Assembly: GCA_025454875.1 (NCBI GenBank) | Contig: JALONP010000018.1 | Span: 18,446 to 82,445, forward strand | Reading direction: 5' to 3' | DNA length: 64,000 bases | Source: Bacteroidia bacterium | Lineage (GTDB): Bacteria > Bacteroidota > Bacteroidia > UKL13-3 | Part shown: in pieces, positions 55,233 to 64,000 of the stretch | Layout: each line of letters starts with the position of its first letter | How positions within the stretch are numbered: position 1 is the stretch's first letter | Notes under the pieces: generated by a model | What the model saw: the letters and a program-made list of their open reading frames with translations, nothing else | The model's database searches: none | Told to the model about the DNA's origin: nothing | Position numbers and translations under genes: made by a program

Positions 55233-56465
55233 TTACCGAGCATTCATTTTTTGGTTCAACAATTTATCTACCGCATCTAAAAACTCTTCAGTGTATAAAT
55301 AATGAGTTCCATGCTCCACTTTATTGCCGTGTATGCAAACAGCAAGGTCTTTGGTCATCTTGCCGCTTTCCACTGTTTCAATGCATACTTTTTCGAGCAA
55401 GTTGCAAAATGCAATAAGGTCGTTGTTCTCATCAAGTTGTCCTCTGAACGCTAATCCTCGTGTCCAAGCAAAAATGCTTGCAATTGGGTTGGTTGAAGTT
55501 GGTTTGCCCATTTGGTAATCACGGTAGTGACGGGTAACTGTTCCATGTGCCGCTTCGGCTTCCATTGTTTTGCCATCAGGTGTTACCAGGGTGGATGTCA
55601 TTAAGCCTAAAGAACCAAATCCTTGGGCTACTGTATCGCTTTGCACATCACCATCATAATTTTTACAAGCCCAAACAAAGTTGCCATTCCATTTAAGTGC
55701 ACTTGCCACCATATCGTCAATTAACCTGTGCTCGTAGGTAATGCCAGCGGCCTCATATTTTGCTTTGTAATCTTGTTCGTAAATTTCTTGAAAAATATCC
55801 TTAAACCTGCCATCGTATTTTTTTAGAATGGTATTTTTGGTTGATAAATAGAGTGGCCATTTTTTTTGCAAAGCAGTATTAAAACACGAGTGAGCAAACC
55901 CACGAATACTCTCTTCTGTATTGTACATTGCCAGCGCTACACCATCGCCCTTAAAGTTATATACCTCATGTGTGGTTGTTTGTCCGTCTTCTCCCTCAAA
56001 AGTAATGGTAAGTTTTCCTTTGCCTTTCGTCACAAAATCAGTCGCACGGTATTGGTCACCAAATGCATGTCTTCCGATGCAAATGGGAGCAGTCCAATTT
56101 GGAACTAAACGTGGTACATTTTTACAAACAATGGGTTCACGAAAAACAGTTCCATCTAAAATATTGCGGATTGTACCATTGGGCGACTTCCACATTTGTT
56201 TAAGTTTAAACTCTGCAACACGGGCTTCGTCAGGTGTAATGGTTGCACATTTAATTCCTACATTGTACTTTTTAATGGCTTCGGCTGCATCAACGGTTAC
56301 TTGATCGTTCGTGGCATCTCTGTTTTCCATTCCCAAATCGTAGTAGTGAATCTGCAAATCAAGGTATGGCGTAATCAATTTATCTTTGATAAATTTCCAA
56401 ATAATCCTTGTCATTTCATCACCGTCAAGTTCAACTACGGGATTTGTTACTTTAATTTTTGCCAT
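55233..56465 (-). CDS. NADP-dependent isocitrate dehydrogenase, eukaryotic-type
   Basis: The 410-residue enzyme starts [26 protein letters not shown], the start of the IDH type shared with eukaryotic NADP enzymes. [12 protein letters not shown] (about 73-84), [19 protein letters not shown] (about 94-112; the Ser/Asn/Arg isocitrate site), [15 protein letters not shown], and [13 protein letters not shown] (about 305-318) all match. It makes 2-oxoglutarate and NADPH in the TCA cycle. It is the second TCA gene in the window after sucC, but stands apart from it. Confidence 0.94.
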   Translation of the reverse strand: MAKIKVTNPVVELDGDEMTRIIWKFIKDKLITPYLDLQIHYYDLGMENRDATNDQVTVDAAEAIKKYNVGIKCATITPDEARVAEFKLKQMWKSPNGTIRNILDGTVFREPIVCKNVPRLVPNWTAPICIGRHAFGDQYRATDFVTKGKGKLTITFEGEDGQTTTHEVYNFKGDGVALAMYNTEESIRGFAHSCFNTALQKKWPLYLSTKNTILKKYDGRFKDIFQEIYEQDYKAKYEAAGITYEHRLIDDMVASALKWNGNFVWACKNYDGDVQSDTVAQGFGSLGLMTSTLVTPDGKTMEAEAAHGTVTRHYRDYQMGKPTSTNPIASIFAWTRGLAFRGQLDENNDLIAFCNLLEKVCIETVESGKMTKDLAVCIHGNKVEHGTHYLYTEEFLDAVDKLLNQKMNAR

Positions 56466-56553
56466 TGTACATTTATTTAGTTCGAAGCGAACAAATATGG
56501 TAAAAGGAAATGATTATCGCTTCGTCTTTTTACATCATAAAACCTTATTTTTA

Positions 56554-57282
56554 TCAGCGGTTGTAAAGCCCACGTATGGCTACACTTGCCACAGTACAAC
56601 CAAATACAGTCGGGATGTAACTGATGGTTCCAGGCGCTGTTTTTTTATTTCGTGCACCTACTGTTACTACACCTGATTCGGGTGCAGCTTTTTCGGCACT
56701 AAATACCACGGTTACGCCTTTATAAATGCCGAATTTATGCAAGTATTTGCGTGTGTATTTGGCAAGTTTGCAATTGTAGCTTTCCGATATGTCGGCTACC
56801 TTTACTTGTGTTGGATCTACTTTGTTGCCAGCACCCATGCTGCTTACCAGTGGAATATTTCGATCAATACAAGCCTTAATGAAGAACACTTTTGGACTTA
56901 AGGTATCAATGCAATCAAGAGCATAATCGAAATGGCCTTCATCGAGTACCCGGTGTGTAAGTTCGTCTCTAAAATATTCAGGAATAACGGTAAGTTCCAA
57001 TTCAGGGTTGATGTCTAATAACCGCTCTTTTAAAACCTCAGCTTTCACTTTTCCTTCAGTACTTTTAAGCGCAGGTATTTGCCTGTTCCGATTGGTTGGG
57101 TCTACGGTATCAGCATCAACAATGGTCATTTTACTTACTCCAGCGCGTACAATCATTTCGGCAGCAATGCCACCCACTCCCCCAAGGCCTACAACCAGTA
57201 CATTGGAGTTGATTAATTTGGAGAGTTTTGCTTCGCCCAGTAACAATTTGGTGCGGTCCATCCATGGTTTAATCTCTTTCAT
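56554..57282 (-). CDS. tcdA: tRNA threonylcarbamoyladenosine dehydratase (TcdA/CsdL)
   Basis: The 242-residue E1-like protein has MDRTKLLLGEAKLSKL, the ATP-binding VVGLGGVGGIAAEMIVRAG (about 30-48), IVDADTVDPTNRNRQ (Arg finger, about 54-68), and DCIDTLSPKVFFIKAC near 123-138. TcdA cyclises t6A37 to ct6A in tRNAs reading ANN codons. The C-terminal PGTISYIPTVFGCTVAS resembles other family members. It lies 47 bases downstream of the TatD-like gene and is probably co-transcribed. Confidence 0.92.
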   Translation of the reverse strand: MKEIKPWMDRTKLLLGEAKLSKLINSNVLVVGLGGVGGIAAEMIVRAGVSKMTIVDADTVDPTNRNRQIPALKSTEGKVKAEVLKERLLDINPELELTVIPEYFRDELTHRVLDEGHFDYALDCIDTLSPKVFFIKACIDRNIPLVSSMGAGNKVDPTQVKVADISESYNCKLAKYTRKYLHKFGIYKGVTVVFSAEKAAPESGVVTVGARNKKTAPGTISYIPTVFGCTVASVAIRGLYNR

Positions 57283-57329
57283 CGGATCCGTTTATGCTTT
57301 AGTAAACGCGCAAAATACAATTAATTGTT

Positions 57330-57983
57330 TCAGCCAAAAAGTTGTTTCCAGTTCTGTGCAATTTTTTCACAAAGGTCTGCTTCACTCAAGTTTAAAAGAG
57401 TAGCAGCCTTTTGGTATACCTGTGCAATGGTTAAATGAGGTGCATTATCGGTTTCTAAGAATATGGAGGTTAGTGGTATTTGGCTAAGCCATTCGGCAAG
57501 TTTAGGTTCAAGTAAGTGACGACCAAAACTTAGATAAGCGCCATGTTTAATAAGTTCTTTGGCTTGTTGTAAATTGCCATTAAATCCATGAAAAACCATT
57601 GGCAGGTTGTGTTTTTTAAGATAAGGAAGGAAGTCGCTGTAACTTCTTACTGCATGTATAATCACGGGTTTTTGAAGGGCGCGTGCAACAGTTAATTGGG
57701 CTTCAAAATAAGCAACTTGAACGTCAATTGGCGTTTGAATAGCCCGATCTATGCCGATTTCACCAATGGCTTTTACGTTAGAAAGTGTAGCTCTTTCGAG
57801 CAAGGCATCTGTTGCTTCATTTACCGACAGGTGATTAAGGAGCCAAGGATGTAACCCTACAGCAATGGGATACGGCAACTGCTCGTATTGGTTGGCAGTT
57901 AGCATTAGAAAGCCATTACGAATGGCGATTTCATTTGGCAACTTAGGCTTAAAATGGGTATGTATATTGTAATACATTTCCAT
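57330..57983 (-). CDS. TatD-family metal-dependent hydrolase
   Basis: The 217-residue TIM-barrel protein has the N-terminal metal motif NIHTHF, AVGLHPW near residue 41-47, KAIGEIGIDR near 70-79 (metal Glu), KPVIIHAVRSYSDFL near 105-119 (metal His), FHGFNG and a FLETDNAP near 173-180 (metal Asp). It is shorter than E. coli TatD (260) but keeps all metal ligands. TatD proteins are Mg-dependent nucleases; some act on D-aminoacyl-tRNA or phosphoesters. The gene lies between a secreted PNGase-like gene and tcdA. Confidence 0.88.
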   Translation of the reverse strand: MEMYYNIHTHFKPKLPNEIAIRNGFLMLTANQYEQLPYPIAVGLHPWLLNHLSVNEATDALLERATLSNVKAIGEIGIDRAIQTPIDVQVAYFEAQLTVARALQKPVIIHAVRSYSDFLPYLKKHNLPMVFHGFNGNLQQAKELIKHGAYLSFGRHLLEPKLAEWLSQIPLTSIFLETDNAPHLTIAQVYQKAATLLNLSEADLCEKIAQNWKQLFG

Positions 57984-58014
57984 GCTTTATGTGTAAAACA
58001 GGAGTTTGAATACC

Positions 58015-60213
58015 TTAGTGCACAACTTGAATTTTTCGTGACACAATTCCTTCTTGTTTGGTTTGTAGTTCGATGAAATAGATACCTTCTGCAATATCGG
58101 TAACTGATAATGTTGGCGTGTATTGCGTATAAGCACGAACTGTTTTTCCTGTTATGTCTTTTAAGGTAGCTGCGTTCCACTCTATTCCTTCTACCGTAAA
58201 GTATGATTGCGCAGGTAATGGGTAAATTACAATTGCTGAGTTGATCATACTTTTTTCATTAACCCCAACTGCATGCTGAACCCTAAAATTAACTTGGGTA
58301 AAACTACCGAAGTCGGTATTAAAAGTACGTAACACCCTGATTGGTGGCAAGGTTACAATACGGAGTGTTCCATTACCTTCACTAGGTGCGGCCCACCAAC
58401 CTAGGCCGTTGTTTCCTAAATCGTTAAAGGTAAATGTAAAACATCCAAAAGGTAAATTAATGGTATCGCGGTACAGGGTAGTTGCAGTTGGAAAATTACG
58501 TTGGAAGAAAATATTTCCTTTATTGTCACGAATGGTAAAGTTGTTTTGCTCGGGTCTTTGATTGGTTCGAGTTTCAATTACAAAGCTGTTTGGGAAAGTA
58601 GGTGGGGCTCTAAAAACGGTTTTTGCCTCATAGTTAAATGCACTTTCTCTACTTGCCACTGCTTGTCCGTTAATTGATATAATGGATACAGCAAATACCG
58701 AATCAGCTAGATCACCGGCTAATATTAAGTCGGGCAGTGTTACCACAGTTTCTTCATGTTCTTTTAATTGTCCAGTCCATTGCCACCCTTGGGCTTGTGC
58801 ATTGCCAATTTTGTAATGAATCCATGCGCTGGTTAAGGGAGCAGTTCCCCAATTTTTGAGTAGTATTTTCGGGTTGTCGCAAATTGGGTTGGAGCGATTA
58901 TGCCAAAATTGGGTTGTTGGAGCCAATACATCTTCAATTCGGGCATCTACTTCATACTTGGCTTCTTTATAAAAAATAAGCTGCAAAGCAATATTGTAAC
59001 TTGCAGGGCCAGCTGCCACAAAAGGTTCCATATCCAGGTCTATGGTGTTGTTGCTGCCAGCAGCTGCGTTTAACCAATAATCAAAATTGCGAATTTTTTC
59101 ACCTGGGCACCAATTTGCCCGATTGTAAACCCAAGTGCCAGGTTGCGCAGCAATCGCATTGGCTCCGCAATCATCTTTCCAAACAAGTTGTTGTGCAATT
59201 TGTGTTCCGTTGTGTTTAAGGTACATCATTTTTGGACAAAACTCAGCACAGTTTTCGTTGCTTTCGCCTCCATGTCCGGTGATGATAATACGAGCCTTAA
59301 CTGCATTTGTACCCTCTGGTACAGTAAATGATTGTTCGTTTAAACTCGCCTCTATACTTGTGCTTTGGCCATAGTTAAATCCGCCATTGTATACATTGGT
59401 AACCGAGATCACTTCACGCGAAGGAACGCCTTCAATGTAAATCAAATCCCATGTGCCAGTAAATCCGTACGAGTATCCTTGGTATTGGATTCTAAATTCA
59501 GCCGAGTCTTTGATTAAACCTGCGTAATCTGTTATATCATATACATAATCATATTTGAATGTTTTAGGAAAATTTACAGCATAGGGTGATATAAACCTGC
59601 CTAACTCAATATCGTTGATTTTTTCAAATTTTTCGTAATACGGAGTGTACTGCTGCGTGATTACAGTGTTTGACGACACCCAAACTGAATCTGTTTTTCT
59701 TCCGGTGGTATCATACGTAAAACGCCAATAGTTGGCTTTAAAGCCATAAAGTGTATCGGTAGGTTGAGTTGGATTTACTGTATTGGTATACCTTACAATG
59801 GTAAAGCGTTCGGCAATGGCTGAGTCGTTTTGTTTGGTGGCAGTATTAAAAAACGTTACCCAAGTAGTATCCGTGCTGTAAGCAATCGAATCAGGTGCAC
59901 TGCCATTTACCCTAAACAATGGAGCCTGTTTGAGTGTACTATCAACTACACCAGTACGTTGGCGCACAAATAATCTTAAGGTATAATCCCACTCACATTG
60001 TCCGTTTGATAAACACCCTAAGGTAAACCGCATCCAAATGCGTTCATGCTTTGTGTTTTTGGCTGGCAAAGTTGCCCATTTATCAAAGTTACCATAACGG
60101 TTCATGTGGAATGTATCCCATACACGTACTTGTGTGGTATCGCCTGTAGCTGCCACTAACGATTGGAATGTGAGAATACCAATAAGGAATGTCAATAAGT
60201 ATTTAGGTTTCAT
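58015..60213 (-). CDS. PNGase F-like secreted protein with T9SS C-terminal domain
   Basis: The 732-residue protein has a signal peptide ending near VAATG (about 23). The region TQVRVWDTFHMNRYGNFDKW with LSNGQCEWDYTLRLFV (about 27-83) and GHGGESNENCAEFCPKMMYLKHNG, DDCGANAIAAQPGTWVYNRANWCPG (about 310-375) match the two domains of peptide-N-glycosidase F, which removes N-glycans. The last 70 residues (PAQSYFTVEG, AEGIYFIELQTKQEGIVSRKIQVV) form a T9SS type A sorting domain. So this is a likely cargo of the system at 0-5.7 kb. The active-site Asp is probably the one in EWDYT (inference). Confidence 0.87.
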   Translation of the reverse strand: MKPKYLLTFLIGILTFQSLVAATGDTTQVRVWDTFHMNRYGNFDKWATLPAKNTKHERIWMRFTLGCLSNGQCEWDYTLRLFVRQRTGVVDSTLKQAPLFRVNGSAPDSIAYSTDTTWVTFFNTATKQNDSAIAERFTIVRYTNTVNPTQPTDTLYGFKANYWRFTYDTTGRKTDSVWVSSNTVITQQYTPYYEKFEKINDIELGRFISPYAVNFPKTFKYDYVYDITDYAGLIKDSAEFRIQYQGYSYGFTGTWDLIYIEGVPSREVISVTNVYNGGFNYGQSTSIEASLNEQSFTVPEGTNAVKARIIITGHGGESNENCAEFCPKMMYLKHNGTQIAQQLVWKDDCGANAIAAQPGTWVYNRANWCPGEKIRNFDYWLNAAAGSNNTIDLDMEPFVAAGPASYNIALQLIFYKEAKYEVDARIEDVLAPTTQFWHNRSNPICDNPKILLKNWGTAPLTSAWIHYKIGNAQAQGWQWTGQLKEHEETVVTLPDLILAGDLADSVFAVSIISINGQAVASRESAFNYEAKTVFRAPPTFPNSFVIETRTNQRPEQNNFTIRDNKGNIFFQRNFPTATTLYRDTINLPFGCFTFTFNDLGNNGLGWWAAPSEGNGTLRIVTLPPIRVLRTFNTDFGSFTQVNFRVQHAVGVNEKSMINSAIVIYPLPAQSYFTVEGIEWNAATLKDITGKTVRAYTQYTPTLSVTDIAEGIYFIELQTKQEGIVSRKIQVVH

Positions 60214-60307
60214 TGATTGTACACTTTAAACTATGCAACAATAACTCAAAATCTGAATTGATTGTGTAAAGAATATACTACAAATCACAAATCAATTGTA
60301 TATTGGT

Positions 60308-61417
60308 ATGATGAAAGCATATCGGATTCTATTGTTCCTATTGTTAATTGGATTGCTTGTGCCAGCGTGCCAATTAGGAAGGTTTGTATGGTATAACTTT
60401 TCAAACATCACTGATTACCGCATTTTTCCTTCGCGTCAATTATCAGCTTCCGAAAAGCCCTTTACTTTTTATAAAAACCATAATAAACAATTGCGTATCG
60501 ATTCGTTTTGGTATGCAGGAAAAGCAGTTGATTTTGACCAATTCATGCGTAAAAATAAAACTGTGGCATTTTTGGTGTTGCGTAACGACACTATTGTTAC
60601 TGAAAGGTATTACAGTGGTTATGATTCAGCATCTATTATTGCCTCTTTTTCAATGGCTAAGTCTTATATATCTGCATTGATAGGTTGTGCCATACACGAT
60701 GGATTGATTCAAAACGTAAATGACCCCATTACCCGATATATTCCAGAAATGAGTAAGAATGGATTTGATGCTGTGAGCATCGAGCATTTGTTGCAAATGA
60801 CTTCAGGAATTGATTTTAACGAAAGTTATTACAATCCATTTGGACATGCTGCAGCATTTTATTATGGCAAAAATCTTGATAAAAAAACCATGAAGTTAAA
60901 ACTCAAATGGAAACCGGGAACCCAATTTGAATACACAAGTGGAAGTACGCAATTGCTTGGTTTGGTATTAAAACGCGCTTTAAAACAAGAAACAATTACT
61001 GCGTATTTTGAGCGCAAACTGTGGAAGCCCATGCAAATGGAATTTGATGCAAGTTGGAGTTTGGATGAACGCGATGGTATGGAAAAGGCATTTTGTTGTT
61101 TAAACGCCCGCGCAAGGGATTTTGCTAAATTTGGACGTTTGTATTTAAACAATGGAAACTGGAACGGACAACAATTGGTGCCTGCTGATTGGGTAGCTAA
61201 AAGTACTGTAGCAGATACGCAAAATGGAGGGGTTCGTTATTATAAGTACCAATGGTGGTTAGATGATGAAGATACAAATCAGTACTGCGCTCAGGGACAT
61301 TTAGGTCAATACATTTTTATAGATAAAGCAAAAAAAGTAATTGTGGTAAGATTAGGCAGTGGATACGGTAATGCCCATTGGCCAAAAATTGCCAGTATGT
61401 TTGCGTCACAACTTTGA
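60308..61417 (+). CDS. Serine hydrolase of the beta-lactamase/esterase family (lipoprotein)
   Basis: The 369-residue protein has a lipobox-like signal peptide (LLVPAC, Cys about 22). The class C beta-lactamase motifs are present: SxxK in SFSMAKSYISALIG (about 116), Y-x-S in EYTSGSTQLLG (about 211), and a third motif region GHLGQYIFID near 334. YIPEMSKNGFDAVSIEHLLQMTSGIDF is typical. Members act as esterases, peptidases or beta-lactamases; resistance is not implied. The ATG at 60308 is preferred over the TTG at 60296. selU starts 9 bases after. Confidence 0.85.
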   Translation: MMKAYRILLFLLLIGLLVPACQLGRFVWYNFSNITDYRIFPSRQLSASEKPFTFYKNHNKQLRIDSFWYAGKAVDFDQFMRKNKTVAFLVLRNDTIVTERYYSGYDSASIIASFSMAKSYISALIGCAIHDGLIQNVNDPITRYIPEMSKNGFDAVSIEHLLQMTSGIDFNESYYNPFGHAAAFYYGKNLDKKTMKLKLKWKPGTQFEYTSGSTQLLGLVLKRALKQETITAYFERKLWKPMQMEFDASWSLDERDGMEKAFCCLNARARDFAKFGRLYLNNGNWNGQQLVPADWVAKSTVADTQNGGVRYYKYQWWLDDEDTNQYCAQGHLGQYIFIDKAKKVIVVRLGSGYGNAHWPKIASMFASQL

Positions 61418-61426
61418 TACAAAACG

Positions 61427-62455
61427 GTGTTCCATTCTCTACTTATTAATGATTGGTTATTGCGCACGAGCGAGCTAGCCATTTTGGATGTACGCAGTGA
61501 AGCTGAGCATGCTCACGCACATATACCTGGAGCCTATGCATTTCCCTTGCTTAACAACCAGGAGCGAGCTGTTGTAGGCACTGTTTACAAACAACAAGGA
61601 AATGAAGCCGCGGTGTTAAAAGGGTATGAATTGGTGGGGTCAAGATTTGCACAGTTTATTATTGAAGCCAAAAAACTGGCGCCAAACAAAGAGGTTGGAG
61701 TGTATTGCTGGCGTGGAGGCTTGCGAAGCAATATCATGGCATTTGTACTTCATACTGCAGGATTTAAGGTACACTTGTTAAAAGGTGGATACAAGCAATA
61801 CCGCAATTGGGTTACTGAACAATTTACCTCACCCAAACAATTGGTGGTGGTAGGAGGTAAAACAGGTTGTGGCAAAACAACCGTTATTGAAACTTTGGCT
61901 GCGATGGGAGAACAAACCATTCATCTAGAACAATTGGCTAATCACAGAGGTTCTGCATTTGGGGGGTTAGGTCAACCGGCACAACCCAGTGTTGAACAAT
62001 TTGAAAACAAGCTTGCCATGCAGTGGAGCAAATTGGTTTCGGGTAAACCTGTATTTATCGAAAACGAAAGCAGAACCATCGGGTCAGTGGTGATTCCTTT
62101 GCCCATTTTTGAAACAATGAAACAAGCAACAACCTTTGCAATTGACATTCCATTTGCTGAACGCGTACAACATATTGTGGCTGCATATGGTTTATTTGAC
62201 AAAACTGCATTAGCCAATTGCACGGCCAAACTTGCCAAGCGATTGGGTGATTTACGATTGCGTGAAGTCTTACAATTGCTAAACGAAAGTAGGTTGGATG
62301 AGTGGGCAACATTGCTTTTGGCTTATTATGACAAAACATATGAATTTGGGAACACCAAGCGAAAAGAAGGAACAGTTCAAACCCTTTCGTTCGAGTCTTT
62401 TGATGCGCATACAATTGCACGCACCATTTTAACCCATTTACAACAACATGGATAA
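61427..62455 (+). CDS. selU: tRNA 2-selenouridine synthase
   Basis: The 342-residue protein has an N-terminal rhodanese domain (LAILDVRSEAEHAHAHIPGA; active Cys94 in VYCWRGGLRSN) and a C-terminal P-loop domain with Walker A GGKTGCGKT (143-151) and HRGSAFGGLGQ. SelU swaps sulfur for selenium in the wobble 2-thiouridine of Lys, Glu and Gln tRNAs, via geranylation and selenophosphate. It starts with GTG and overlaps selD by 8 bases, so the supply of selenophosphate and its use are coupled. Confidence 0.94.
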   Translation: MFHSLLINDWLLRTSELAILDVRSEAEHAHAHIPGAYAFPLLNNQERAVVGTVYKQQGNEAAVLKGYELVGSRFAQFIIEAKKLAPNKEVGVYCWRGGLRSNIMAFVLHTAGFKVHLLKGGYKQYRNWVTEQFTSPKQLVVVGGKTGCGKTTVIETLAAMGEQTIHLEQLANHRGSAFGGLGQPAQPSVEQFENKLAMQWSKLVSGKPVFIENESRTIGSVVIPLPIFETMKQATTFAIDIPFAERVQHIVAAYGLFDKTALANCTAKLAKRLGDLRLREVLQLLNESRLDEWATLLLAYYDKTYEFGNTKRKEGTVQTLSFESFDAHTIARTILTHLQQHG

Positions 62456-63497
62456 TCAACTTACACAGTATAGCAAAGGATCAGGTTGTGGATGTAAACT
62501 TTCACCCAAAGTACTTGCCGAAATTATTCGCCCAACTAAATCAGAAACTTTATTTAACCAGTTGTTAGTTGGCAATCACACAAACGATGATGCGGCTGTT
62601 TGGGATTTGCAAAATGGAACTTCCTTAATTAGCACTGTTGATTTTTTTACGCCCATTGTAAATGATGCATTTGTCTTCGGCCAAATTGCTGCTGCCAATG
62701 CATTAAGTGATGTGTATGCCATGGGCGGAAAACCTATGATGGCTACAGCTATTTTAGGTTGGCCTGTAGGTAAATTGCCATTGGAAGTTGCGCAGCAAGT
62801 ATTGGAAGGAGCACAGCATATTTGCGCACAAGCGGGTATACCCATTGCAGGCGGACATAGCATCGAAACCACCGAGCCGCTGTTTGGCTTATCGGTTAAT
62901 GGATTGGTGAACACATTGTCAATTAAACGCAATACGGGAGCACAGGTTGGCGATTATCTTTTTGTAACCAAGCCAATTGGCATTGGTATTTTAGCGGCAG
63001 CGCATAAACGAGGAATCATTTTGCCTGAGCATGATAAGGCATTGATAACGGTTGCAACACAACTGAATTTGATGGGTGAAAAATTAAGCAATACAAAAGG
63101 AGTGAATGCCTTAACAGATATAACAGGTTTTGGTCTGTTAGGTCATTTACATGAAGTATGCAAAGGATCAAACGTAGGTGCTGAATTGTATCTAAAAAAT
63201 ATTCCATTAATTGAAGGCATTCAACAATACATGGATCAGTTTTGTTATCCCGATGCAACCACAACCAATTTCAATGCCTATAAAGATGATACGGATGGTT
63301 TAAACAGCTTGGAGTTTATGTATTTATGTGACCCACAAACGAGCGGGGGATTGCTTGTGAGCGTGGCCCCTGATTCGGTGGATGAATATTTGAAAATAGC
63401 AGAACAGTTTGATACATTTGGTTGTGCAACAAAACCGATTGGGATAGTGGTGGAAGGGAATAGGGTAAGTATATTCGAGAGTAACGTATTTTTTTAA
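62448..63497 (+). CDS. selD: Selenophosphate synthetase
   Basis: The 349-residue enzyme has the Gly-rich N-terminal loop SKGSGCGCKLSP with the catalytic Cys14 and Lys17 (cysteine form, no selenocysteine codon), then NDDAAVWDL near 46-54, DFFTPIVNDAFVFGQIAAANALSDVYAMGG near 65-94, and AGGHSIE near 138-144, all ATP/Mg-binding segments. SelD makes selenophosphate from selenide and ATP. With selU adjacent and no selA or selB here, selenium is used for tRNA, at least locally. Confidence 0.96.
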   Translation: MDNQLTQYSKGSGCGCKLSPKVLAEIIRPTKSETLFNQLLVGNHTNDDAAVWDLQNGTSLISTVDFFTPIVNDAFVFGQIAAANALSDVYAMGGKPMMATAILGWPVGKLPLEVAQQVLEGAQHICAQAGIPIAGGHSIETTEPLFGLSVNGLVNTLSIKRNTGAQVGDYLFVTKPIGIGILAAAHKRGIILPEHDKALITVATQLNLMGEKLSNTKGVNALTDITGFGLLGHLHEVCKGSNVGAELYLKNIPLIEGIQQYMDQFCYPDATTTNFNAYKDDTDGLNSLEFMYLCDPQTSGGLLVSVAPDSVDEYLKIAEQFDTFGCATKPIGIVVEGNRVSIFESNVFF

Positions 63498-63503
63498 ATC
63501 ATT

Positions 63504-63935
63504 ATGAAACAAATCATACTCCTAAACCTAATACTCATTCCTTTATTGGGTCTAGGGCAAAATAATAAAACAGCAGAAGCGTATTATGATAGTGCCTTCA
63601 AAATTTTAAATAGTAACACTTACGGTGCTCTTTCAAAAGGTCTTTCCTCAAAAGCATTAGACTTATCTAATAAAGCAATTCAACTTGATTCTAATGTATC
63701 AAAGTATTTTAGAGTTAAAGCAACATCATACTATCATTTAAAAAATTATGAACAAGCTCTTTATAATCATGAAAGGGCAATTTTACTTGATTCTACTAAT
63801 TGTCTTGCTTGGATGGGAGCTGGTGTAGTTTTTGAAAATACTAATAGGCTTGAATTGGCTGAAAGATATTACCGAAAATCTTTGGAGTGCGACTCTAACT
63901 TAATTGTAAGCTTCCCCGTTTTCTGGGCCAGTTAA
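63504..63935 (+). pseudogene. TPR protein gene broken by an insertion element
   Basis: The frame starts 6 bases after selD with a signal peptide (IILLNLILIPLLGLGQ) and then TPR motifs (about residues 45-80 and 80-135: LDLSNKAIQLDSN, YEQALYNHERAILLDSTN, LELAERYYRKSLECDSN). After residue SNLI the frame enters the end of an insertion sequence and stops after 10 foreign codons (VSFPVFWAS). The intact gene was probably longer. It is more AT-rich than its neighbours. The remaining part of the gene would lie beyond the element, outside the window. Confidence 0.7.
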
Positions 63936-64000
63936 AAGTATAATTTCAAACATACATATTTTCCAATAATTGAATTGGAGTTTTAAAACTTAAAGCTGCA
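63905..64000. mobile_element. IS3-family insertion sequence, one end only
   Basis: From about 63905 the sequence begins TGTAAGCTTCCCCG and reads through GTTTTCTGGGCCAG, which looks like an IS3-type terminal inverted repeat (IS3 ends start with TG). It sits just outside a reverse-strand frame that ends like an IS3 transposase. The exact border is a guess, as the other end lies outside the window. Confidence 0.65.
63946..64000 (-). CDS. C-terminal end of an IS3-family transposase (OrfB)
   Basis: On the minus strand the last 17 codons before a TGA at 63946-63948 read AALSFKTPIQLLENMYV. The block ALSFKTPIQ is the usual C-terminal end of IS3/IS150-type DDE transposases (often SALGYKTP or similar). 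The rest of the gene lies beyond the right edge of the window. The gene ends about 40 bases from the element border, as expected. Confidence 0.72.
   Translation of the reverse strand, partial: AALSFKTPIQLLENMYV

Noticed and set aside
60308..61417. Antibiotic-resistance beta-lactamase
   Set aside because: The motifs are those of the wide serine-hydrolase family, and nothing shows resistance activity or mobile context.

Overview
The window is a compact, low-to-moderate GC bacterial chromosome segment from a Bacteroidota member. The main reasons are the porP/sprF-gldKLMN block of the type IX secretion (T9SS)/gliding machinery, a large secreted protein ending in a T9SS-type C-terminal domain, a long SecA of about 1100 residues, and several promoters with the Bacteroidota pattern (TTTG or TTG, about 19 bases, TAnnTTTG). 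I cannot name a genus. No rRNA or CRISPR array is seen. The only clear insertion sequence is cut by the right edge of the window.

Layout. 1-5.8 kb: T9SS/gliding genes with their own promoter and terminator. 6-12.2 kb: a coiled-coil membrane protein, rfbC, tryptophan dioxygenase, ispD, queA and a TPR lipoprotein. 12.3-13.2 kb: a 70-residue protein coupled to an FtsE-like ATPase. 13.2-19.4 kb: a minus-strand operon of a GT39-like transferase, LolD-like ATPase, RecQ and two glycosyltransferases. 19.5-20.7 kb: sucC. 20.7-23.5 kb: a tight minus-strand operon (TIGR03643-like, DUF2256, DUF429, crcB, rsgA, dtd), divergent from a photolyase/cryptochrome-like gene and ppx. 26-30.7 kb: a minus-strand operon (MFS, CCG-domain protein, SPFH protein, Ldh-type dehydrogenase, maf). 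30.8-36.8 kb: amino-acid metabolism (FAD oxidoreductase, APC permease, rocD, aldehyde dehydrogenase) and a receiver-only regulator.

36.7-39.7 kb: a small membrane protein beside a double AAA+ ATPase of CbbX/EccA type, the least explained locus here. 39.9-40.3 kb: tRNA-Ser(GCU), a broken 5' copy of tRNA-Pro, and tRNA-Pro(UGG). 40.3-50 kb: metF, an outer-membrane-type protein, secA, deoC, a SPOR protein, a fumarylacetoacetase-family enzyme and rnr. 50-55 kb: a membrane sensor kinase, a thioesterase, two very small genes, a GT2 glycosyltransferase and a LuxR-type regulator. 55-60 kb: isocitrate dehydrogenase, tcdA, a TatD-like enzyme and a PNGase F-like secreted protein. 60.3-63.5 kb: a serine hydrolase with selU and selD, the tRNA selenouridine pathway. 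63.5-64 kb: a TPR gene broken by an IS3-type element that runs out of the window.

No gene-free stretch exceeds about 300 bases; the largest are 5726-5974 (terminator only) and 39718-39949 (nothing recognised). Many genes overlap by 1-30 bases, either head-to-tail within operons or tail-to-tail between convergent genes. Family assignments come from motifs read by eye, not from database searches.
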